A DNA stretch of 64,000 bases from NCBI GenBank assembly GCA_001768735.1, contig MEMB01000001.1, positions 1-64,000 on the forward strand, read 5' to 3'. The translations under genes were made by a program, and so were the position numbers. Origin of the DNA: Alphaproteobacteria bacterium GWF2_58_20. GTDB lineage: Bacteria > Pseudomonadota > Alphaproteobacteria > UBA1247. Below are positions 58,426 to 64,000 of the stretch, in pieces. Every line of letters starts with the position of its first letter. Positions within the stretch are counted from its first letter, which is position 1. The notes beneath the pieces were generated by a model, which had not been told where the DNA came from, searched no databases, and saw only the letters and a list, made by a program, of their open reading frames with translations.

Positions 58426-59415
58426 TTAGCCTTTCTTTCCGCCGGGCGCAAGCATGCTGTCCCGGCAGGCGGCCCGGCGCAGGCGGTCGTTGATGGCCAT
58501 GCCGAGGCCATGGGCGGGCACAGGCATGGCCGCTATGCCGGCACACCCCATCCGGTCAAGCTGGCGCATCATGGAAAACAGGTTGGCGGCGGCTTCATGC
58601 AGGTCGCCGCTTTCGCTCAGGTTGAGGGAGATGGCTGCCGCATTTTTCATGTCTTCCGGTATCGGGCCAAAGGCCAGAAGCGCTTCTCCGGGGCCAAGGG
58701 CGGCAGCGTTGAGCCGCAAGGGTGTGTCGGGCGCATAATGGCGCAGGAGCTGACCGGGGGACTTGGGTGCATCTGGCGCATGGCCGGACAGGGCGATAGC
58801 GCCGATGAGGGCTTCAATGTTTTCACGCGACAGGCCGCCGGGGCGCAGCAGGGTGGGGGTGTCTGTGGTGAGGTCAATGATGGTGGATTCCAGGCCAACC
58901 TGTGATGCGCCCCCATCGAGGATGAGGGGAACGGCATCTCCAAGGCTTTCTGCCACATGGGTGGCCAGGGTGGGGCTGATGGAGCCGGAACGGTTGGCGG
59001 AAGGGGCTGCGATCGGGTGTCCAAGGGAGGAAATGAGGGCCAGCGCGGTGGCGTGTTTTGGGCAGCGTACGGCGATGGTTTCAAGACCGGCGCAGGCCAG
59101 CCATGACACGGGGCAATTCTGGCTGCGCCGTAGGACAAAGGTGAGCGGGCCGGGCCAGAAGGCTGCCGCGAGTGTGCTGGCGCGGTCGTCGAATCGGGCG
59201 ATTTCCTCCGCCATGGGAAGACCATCCACATGCGAGATGAGCGGGTTGAAGCTGGGGCGCCCTTTGGCAATGTAAATGCTGGCCACGGCATGCTCGTTGC
59301 AGGCATCTGCGCCAAGGCCATAAATGGTTTCAGTGGGGAAGGCCACCAGCCCGCCTTCCTTCATGAAGGTGGCGGCCCGGATGATGTTGGATTTGGATTG
59401 GGACAGGATTTCCAT
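58426..59415 (-). CDS. tsaC: L-threonylcarbamoyladenylate synthase (Sua5/YrdC)
   Basis: A 329-residue Sua5-type enzyme for tRNA t6A synthesis. The YrdC domain shows LVAFPTETIYGLGADA, IYIAKGRPSFNPL, WPGPLTFVL and APSANRSGSISPT; the extra C-terminal ~110 residues are the Sua5 domain (PGQLLRHYAPDTPLRL). It overlaps anmK by one base and precedes sucC. Confidence 0.92.
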   Translation of the reverse strand: MEILSQSKSNIIRAATFMKEGGLVAFPTETIYGLGADACNEHAVASIYIAKGRPSFNPLISHVDGLPMAEEIARFDDRASTLAAAFWPGPLTFVLRRSQNCPVSWLACAGLETIAVRCPKHATALALISSLGHPIAAPSANRSGSISPTLATHVAESLGDAVPLILDGGASQVGLESTIIDLTTDTPTLLRPGGLSRENIEALIGAIALSGHAPDAPKSPGQLLRHYAPDTPLRLNAAALGPGEALLAFGPIPEDMKNAAAISLNLSESGDLHEAAANLFSMMRQLDRMGCAGIAAMPVPAHGLGMAINDRLRRAACRDSMLAPGGKKG

Positions 59416-60515
59416 CAGGGGCCCCTTGCGGGGAAAATGCTGCCGCCGGTCATGGGGCAGGGGACACCGGTGGTAGAGGGCAGGGTGAGGGGCAGGCCAA
59501 GGCGCGTGCGCACGGCGAGGAAGGCAAAGGCTTGCGCCTCCAGGGCGTCGCCGTTCCAGCCAACGCTTTCCACGGGTTCAACCGGCACGGTCAATATTGT
59601 GGCCAGTCCGGACATGAGGGCGGTGTTGTGCCGTCCGCCGCCGCACACCAGCCAGCGTTTTGGGGCTTGCGGCATGAAGCGCAGACTTTCATGAACGGAA
59701 CGCACGGTAAAGGCCGTCAGTGTGGCGGCTCCATCTTCAGTGGAGAGCCCCGATGTTGCGTGCACGTCAAAGCTGTTGCGGTCGAGCGACTTGGGTGGCG
59801 GGGCGGCAAGGAAGGGGTGCGCGAGGAGGCTTTCGAGCAGGGGTTTGTCCACTGTTCCGGTGGCGGCCATGCGTCCATCCGCATCATAAGGCTGGCCGGT
59901 GCGGGCATGGATGAAATCGTCGAGCAGAGCCCCGCCGGGGCCGGTGTCAAAGGCGAGGATGTCGCCCGGCCCCTTTCCCAGCCATGTGACGTTGGCCACG
60001 CCGCCAATGTTGAGGATGGCAAGCGGTTTTTCAAGGGCTTCTGCCAAGGCTTTGTGAAACAGGGGAACCAGCGGTGCTCCCTGCCCGCCCGCAGCCACAT
60101 CTGCGCTGCGGAAATTGCAGGCTACGGGTATTCCGGTGAGACGGGCCAGCCGTGCGCCATCGCCAATCTGCCATGTTTTGCGGCGCTCGGGCGCGTGCAT
60201 CAGGGTGTGGCCGTGGAAACCGATGAGGTCGATTGTTTCAATCGCAAGCTCCGCCTTTTCGCACAGGGCGAGGACGGCCTCGGCGTGCAGGTCGGTGAGG
60301 TCGCAGGAGAGTTGGCGGATCTCTTCTGTTTCTTGTTCTTTGCCCAGCGCCGCGCGCAACCGGGCGCGGAAAGGAGCGTTGTAAGGGAGGGTGAGGGACG
60401 GGCCGCAGGCAAAAACGGTTTGGCCGTCGGTGTCCACCATGGCGGCGTCGATGCCGTCCATGGAAGTTCCGCTCATGAGGCCAATGGCTTTGAATGTGCA
60501 TTTTCCCATGTCCAT
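59415..60515 (-). CDS. anmK: Anhydro-N-acetylmuramic acid kinase
   Basis: A 366-residue kinase that recycles peptidoglycan anhydromuropeptides. Motifs: AIGLMSGTSMDGIDAAMVDT, FHGHTLMHAPERRKTWQIGD, LNIGGVANVTWLG, AFDTGPGGALLDDFIH and LVCGGGRHN. ATG at 60515 has AAGG upstream. It shares an operon with tsaC and lies near tyrS, as in many alphaproteobacteria. Confidence 0.93.
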   Translation of the reverse strand: MDMGKCTFKAIGLMSGTSMDGIDAAMVDTDGQTVFACGPSLTLPYNAPFRARLRAALGKEQETEEIRQLSCDLTDLHAEAVLALCEKAELAIETIDLIGFHGHTLMHAPERRKTWQIGDGARLARLTGIPVACNFRSADVAAGGQGAPLVPLFHKALAEALEKPLAILNIGGVANVTWLGKGPGDILAFDTGPGGALLDDFIHARTGQPYDADGRMAATGTVDKPLLESLLAHPFLAAPPPKSLDRNSFDVHATSGLSTEDGAATLTAFTVRSVHESLRFMPQAPKRWLVCGGGRHNTALMSGLATILTVPVEPVESVGWNGDALEAQAFAFLAVRTRLGLPLTLPSTTGVPCPMTGGSIFPARGP

Positions 60516-60652
60516 CCGCTAGCCTTTTTTGATGAGAAACTCAAGGGAAACCATAAAAGCAGGGGGCCTGGCGTTTCTGGTCTGGCGGCCTTTCTTTTTC
60601 CGGTTTGTCAGGAGTCCGTCATGGGGAAGATAGTTCTGTTGTCTTGCGTTCG

Positions 60653-60705
60653 GCGCGCCCCAAGATGAACAGGAATTGTTCAATCTAGATGTTAAAAGGT
60701 TCTAA
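60653..60705. repeat. Partial copy (right end) of the 167-bp repeat
   Basis: CCCAAGATGAACAGGAATTG and TTCAATCTAGATGTTAAAAG match the right end of the other two copies; the left two thirds are missing. It ends at the stop codon of the adhesin gene. Confidence 0.65.
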
Positions 60706-62645
60706 TACCCGACAATTTGACACATTCCTTTATAACTTAGGCTTGCATTTGTTGACCATGTTGATGGATTGGAATCGATGAACGTCCAAGTGCCCGCAGG
60801 GATAACCACATTGGTTTCTGCTTGCCAATATATATTTGGGCTACATCCCCATGTTCCGACGCCCGTAGTCTGGAATGGGCCATAAGTCGTACCATTGGAA
60901 TGCTGTATGGACACGGTTCCTGGTGTGGAACCACTACAACCATTCCAATGATAGGAATACAGCCCTGTGACCGTCCATGCTTTGGTGATGGTAAATGATG
61001 GAGAAGTGCCACCGCCACCGACAGCGGAAGTTGACCAGATTTGTGCTATCAAAGTGGATGCTGGTGGAGTATCAGCAGTAGTGGTGACAGTCCAGGTGGC
61101 GGAAACGCTGCCAATGGTCAGAATCACGTTCTTGGCAGTGCTGTAGCTGGCTGAGGACGTGGTTTGCAGGGTGACGGTCTGGCCGTTGGTGATGGTACCG
61201 GCGGAAGTGGTGTAGGCGCCGGAGTCGATCTTGTAGGAGCCCTCTGTGATGGAGATGGGCACCGAGCCGGTGATGCCGGAGATGGTAGCCGTATTGGAGG
61301 TTTGTGTGCTGGAGAGCACCGCGTTCGTCACCGCCGTGAAGGTAAAGGTGTCCGGCGTGGTGTCCTGCGGGGCCGTTGTCACGCTAAAGGTGGCCGAGGT
61401 GCCGCCGATGGTGACGGTGGCGGATGCGCCTGTGTTGAAGCTGGCGGAGGCTGTGAGGCGCACCGATAACGTGTTTCCGGCGGTGATGCTGGCGGAGCCT
61501 GCCCATGTGCCGCCGTTGACGCTGATCTGCGGGGAGCCACTGCCGGAAACGCTGGCGGTCAGGCTGTCCGAGAAGCCGGAGATGGTGACGGGGCTGGAAA
61601 GGGTGGAGAGGGTTCCCGGGGCAACGCCGGTGATGGCAGCAAGGGTGAAGGTGTCCGGCGTGCTGTCCTGCCCGATGGCGATGTTGAAATCATCCGAGAC
61701 CGTGTTTCCAGAGGTGTCGGTGACCGTGAGGCGCACCGAGGTTGTACCCATGTCGGCGGGGGTGCCTGAGAAGGTGCGGGTTCCCGTGTTGAATGAGAGC
61801 CATGTTGGCAGGGCCGTGCCATCGGTTTTTAGGGCGCTCCATGTCAGGGTGTCGCCCGCGTTGTCGGCGAATGTGCTTGTGGGGACAACATAGCTGAAGG
61901 CCACGAGGGCGGTGCCGGACTGGTCCGGGATGGCGTTGGCAAGCACGGGGGCCGGATTGTTGATGGTGAGAACGAAATGGTCGCTTTCCGAGCTTCCGCC
62001 TTCGTCGGTTGCGGTGACACGCAGGGTGATGCTGCCGGAAGCGGGCGCCGTGCCTTCAAAGGAGCCAAGGATGTCATTGAAGAAGATCCACACCGGAAGG
62101 GCGGCGCCATCGGACAGGGTGGCTGTGAGGGTCAGCAGTTCTGAGGGATTGTTGGAGAAGGTGTCGGGGTCGATGGTAAAGCTGAAGGGCTGGAAAGCGG
62201 CGATGACATGGTCGGGAATGGGGGTGAGGACGCTGGGGGCTGGGTTGGAAACAACAATGGAAAGGTCAGCATATGCCGCGTTCCCTGCCGTGTTTCGGGC
62301 GGTAACCTTGATGGCGGATGTTTCTTCATGCTGGGCGAGCGGTGTACCGGAAAATGTGCGGGTGGCCGAGGCGAAGGAAAGCCATGCCGGCAAGGCGCTG
62401 CCGTCTGCCCGGGTGGCGGTGTAGGAAAGCCCGCCCGGCATGGAGGAACGGAAGAACGAGGAAGGGATGGTGAAAGAAAAGGCATGTCCGACCTCGGCTG
62501 TTTGGCTGCCGAGGCTGCCCGAGCTGATGACGCCGGTCTGCACCTCGCCAAGGAACTTCCGCATCTTGAAGGTTTGTGCCGAGGAAGCGGAGATGATGCC
62601 GATGGTGAGGGCGAAGCAGGCACAAAACGCAAAGATCCGGCGCAT
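60702..62645 (-). CDS. Secreted multi-domain adhesin-like protein
   Basis: A 647-residue exported protein with signal peptide (FAFCACFALTIGIISASSAQ). Three cadherin-like (CADG/He_PIG) domains at ~45-330 share PAWLSF, TRTFSGTP and FSFTI/FSYVV motifs. Then two ~85-residue beta modules start TPDTFTLAAITG and TPDTFTFTAVTN. A C-terminal lectin-like domain with aromatic residues and paired cysteines (HWNGCSGSTPGTVSIQ, TWGCSPN, MCQIVGY) ends the chain. Probably surface exposed or matrix-binding. No sorting motif is seen. Minus strand, divergent from tyrS. Confidence 0.78.
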   Translation of the reverse strand: MRRIFAFCACFALTIGIISASSAQTFKMRKFLGEVQTGVISSGSLGSQTAEVGHAFSFTIPSSFFRSSMPGGLSYTATRADGSALPAWLSFASATRTFSGTPLAQHEETSAIKVTARNTAGNAAYADLSIVVSNPAPSVLTPIPDHVIAAFQPFSFTIDPDTFSNNPSELLTLTATLSDGAALPVWIFFNDILGSFEGTAPASGSITLRVTATDEGGSSESDHFVLTINNPAPVLANAIPDQSGTALVAFSYVVPTSTFADNAGDTLTWSALKTDGTALPTWLSFNTGTRTFSGTPADMGTTSVRLTVTDTSGNTVSDDFNIAIGQDSTPDTFTLAAITGVAPGTLSTLSSPVTISGFSDSLTASVSGSGSPQISVNGGTWAGSASITAGNTLSVRLTASASFNTGASATVTIGGTSATFSVTTAPQDTTPDTFTFTAVTNAVLSSTQTSNTATISGITGSVPISITEGSYKIDSGAYTTSAGTITNGQTVTLQTTSSASYSTAKNVILTIGSVSATWTVTTTADTPPASTLIAQIWSTSAVGGGGTSPSFTITKAWTVTGLYSYHWNGCSGSTPGTVSIQHSNGTTYGPFQTTGVGTWGCSPNIYWQAETNVVIPAGTWTFIDSNPSTWSTNASLSYKGMCQIVGY

Positions 62646-62804
62646 GATATTTCCCTGTTTTTAGTTCAATGTTAAATTACTGAAGAAATTTATCTTTGAT
62701 ATTCTATCCGAAGTCAAGCTTGTGTTTTTGGCAAGAAAGCCAAGCGGTCTTGCATGTCGCCGCATGTGGTGGTATGGCTGGGAAAAGTCTTGATGGAGGC
62801 CAAC

Positions 62805-64000
62805 ATGACAGAATTTCAGTCGTCGTTTTTGAAGGCGTTTTCAGAGCGCGGATTCCTCAACCAATGCACCGACCTTGAAGGGCTTGACACCCTGATGGCG
62901 GAAGGCCCGATTGTGGCCTATACCGGCTATGACGCGACGGCCGACAGCCTGCATGTGGGCAACCTCACCACCATCATGATGCTGCGCCTTTTGCAGAAGT
63001 GCGGGCATAAACCCGTGGTTCTGGTGGGCGGCGCCACCACAAAGCTCGGCGATCCTTCCGGCAAGACAGAAACCCGCAAGATGCTTTCGGAAGAGGACAT
63101 CGCGCACAATATCGCGGGCATCAAGGCATGTTTCGAGCCGTTCCTCACCTTTGGCGATGGCCCGACGGATGCCGTCATTGTCAACAATGACGACTGGCTG
63201 GGGAATATGAACTACCTGACTTTCCTGCGTGAGGTCGGGCGGCATTTCTCGGTCAACCGCATGTTGTCGTTCGACAGCGTGAAGCTGCGCCTGGAACGGG
63301 AGCAGCAGCTCACCTTTCTCGAGTTCAACTACATGCTTCTGCAGGCCTATGACTTTGTCGAGCTCTATGGCCGCATGGGGTGCCGCCTGCAGATGGCGGG
63401 CTCCGACCAGTGGGGGAATATTGTCTCCGGGGTTGAGTTGGCCCGCCGGTTCGGCAAGCCCGAGCTTTACGGGCTCACCTGCCCACTGCTCACCACGTCT
63501 TCGGGGGCCAAGATGGGCAAGTCGGTGTCCGGCGCGGTATGGATTCGGCCTGACCATCTGTCTCCCTATGAATACTACCAGTTCTGGCGCAACACCGAAG
63601 ATCTTGACGTGGTGCGTTTCATGAAACTCTACACGGACATGCCCATGGATGAGGTCAACCGTCTTGCCGCCATGGATGGCGCCGAGATTAACGAGGCCAA
63701 GAAGATCCTTGCGTATGAGGCCACGAAACTTTGCCATGGCAAGGAAGCGGCCGACCTTGCTGCGGAAACCGCCCGCAGGGTGTTTGAGGAAGGTGGCGTG
63801 GCAGAGGGGTTGCCGGAAATTTTCGTATCGCGCAATGAATTGGCTGCCGGCATTGCGGTGACCGAGCTTCTTGTCCGCGCGGGGCTTGTGGCATCGAATG
63901 GCGAGGCACGCAGGCTCATTCGTGGCGGCGGCGCCAAGATCAACGATGCCGTAGTGGCTGATGAGGTCATGAAGGTCACGGATGCCGTGCTGAACGAGGA
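62805..64000 (+). CDS. tyrS: Tyrosyl-tRNA synthetase (3' end off the window)
   Basis: ATG at 62805 has GGAGG upstream. The class I synthetase shows [18 protein letters not shown] (HIGH region), [25 protein letters not shown] and KMSKS as AKMGKSVSG. The C-terminal S4 domain appears near the window end ([17 protein letters not shown]). It runs to base 64000 and the last few codons are missing. Confidence 0.95.
   Translation, partial: MTEFQSSFLKAFSERGFLNQCTDLEGLDTLMAEGPIVAYTGYDATADSLHVGNLTTIMMLRLLQKCGHKPVVLVGGATTKLGDPSGKTETRKMLSEEDIAHNIAGIKACFEPFLTFGDGPTDAVIVNNDDWLGNMNYLTFLREVGRHFSVNRMLSFDSVKLRLEREQQLTFLEFNYMLLQAYDFVELYGRMGCRLQMAGSDQWGNIVSGVELARRFGKPELYGLTCPLLTTSSGAKMGKSVSGAVWIRPDHLSPYEYYQFWRNTEDLDVVRFMKLYTDMPMDEVNRLAAMDGAEINEAKKILAYEATKLCHGKEAADLAAETARRVFEEGGVAEGLPEIFVSRNELAAGIAVTELLVRAGLVASNGEARRLIRGGGAKINDAVVADEVMKVTDAVLNE

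Noticed and set aside
59532..60668. 378-codon open frame on the plus strand
   Set aside because: Antisense to anmK, a well-conserved kinase; the frame has no recognisable domain.

Overview
The window looks like a chromosomal piece of an alphaproteobacterium (order not determined). The base composition is moderately GC-rich, most starts have good Shine-Dalgarno sequences, and tyrS and anmK lie close together as in many Alphaproteobacteria. Housekeeping genes (lipB, tsaC, anmK, tyrS, a class A PBP, two tRNAs) flank three large modules.

Region 1 (1-9900, minus strand) is a type IVb pilus operon of the R64 thin-pilus kind. From a good promoter near 9401-9429 it runs secretin (PilN), PilO, PilP, assembly ATPase (PilQ), inner-membrane platform (PilR), major prepilin (PilS), a second PilT-like ATPase, a PilM-like protein and a PilV-like prepilin cut by the window edge. 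Region 2 (10114-17530, plus strand) is a complete V/A-type ATPase operon in the order B-D-I-K-E-DUF2764-A. This is a circular permutation of the chlamydial/spirochaetal order. The K subunit keeps the residues that bind Na+ in Enterococcus NtpK, so a sodium-coupled enzyme is likely. A terminator and a membrane-anchored TPR protein follow.

Region 3 (19000-28500) is mixed: an alpha/beta hydrolase, an Rrf2 regulator without the Fe-S cysteines, tRNA-Met, a UDG-like protein, an RND efflux pump with its adaptor and a divergent TetR repressor (a perfect 22-bp palindrome lies between them), lipB, tRNA-Leu and a TehA/SLAC1-like membrane protein.

Region 4 (29410-49640, plus strand) is a podovirus-like morphogenesis and lysis cluster: terminases, portal, scaffold, capsid, P22 gp4- and gp10-like tail proteins, tail fibre, GH108-type endolysin, holin and spanin-like genes. 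No integrase, repressor or replication gene is visible. Between capsid and head-completion genes sits an accessory island (36500-40720): a protein with a cysteine-rich C-terminal tail, four tandem paralogues of an unrecognised ~155-residue family, and two exported Sel1-repeat proteins. An O-acetyltransferase sits between the tail genes. Several blocks in this cluster share one layout: promoter-like element, short leader with a terminator-like hairpin, then the first gene 15-35 nt later. Two different promoter sequences are each used twice. The hairpin leaders and the paralogue array are the most novel-looking signals here.

Region 5 (49640-64000) carries small unknown genes, a DUF2934 protein, a TerD protein, a YgjP-like metallohydrolase, a class A penicillin-binding protein, a diverged sucCD pair, tsaC, anmK, a secreted CADG-domain adhesin and a partial tyrS. 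A ~167-bp repeat with 17-bp terminal inverted repeats follows two genes, and a fragment of it follows a third.
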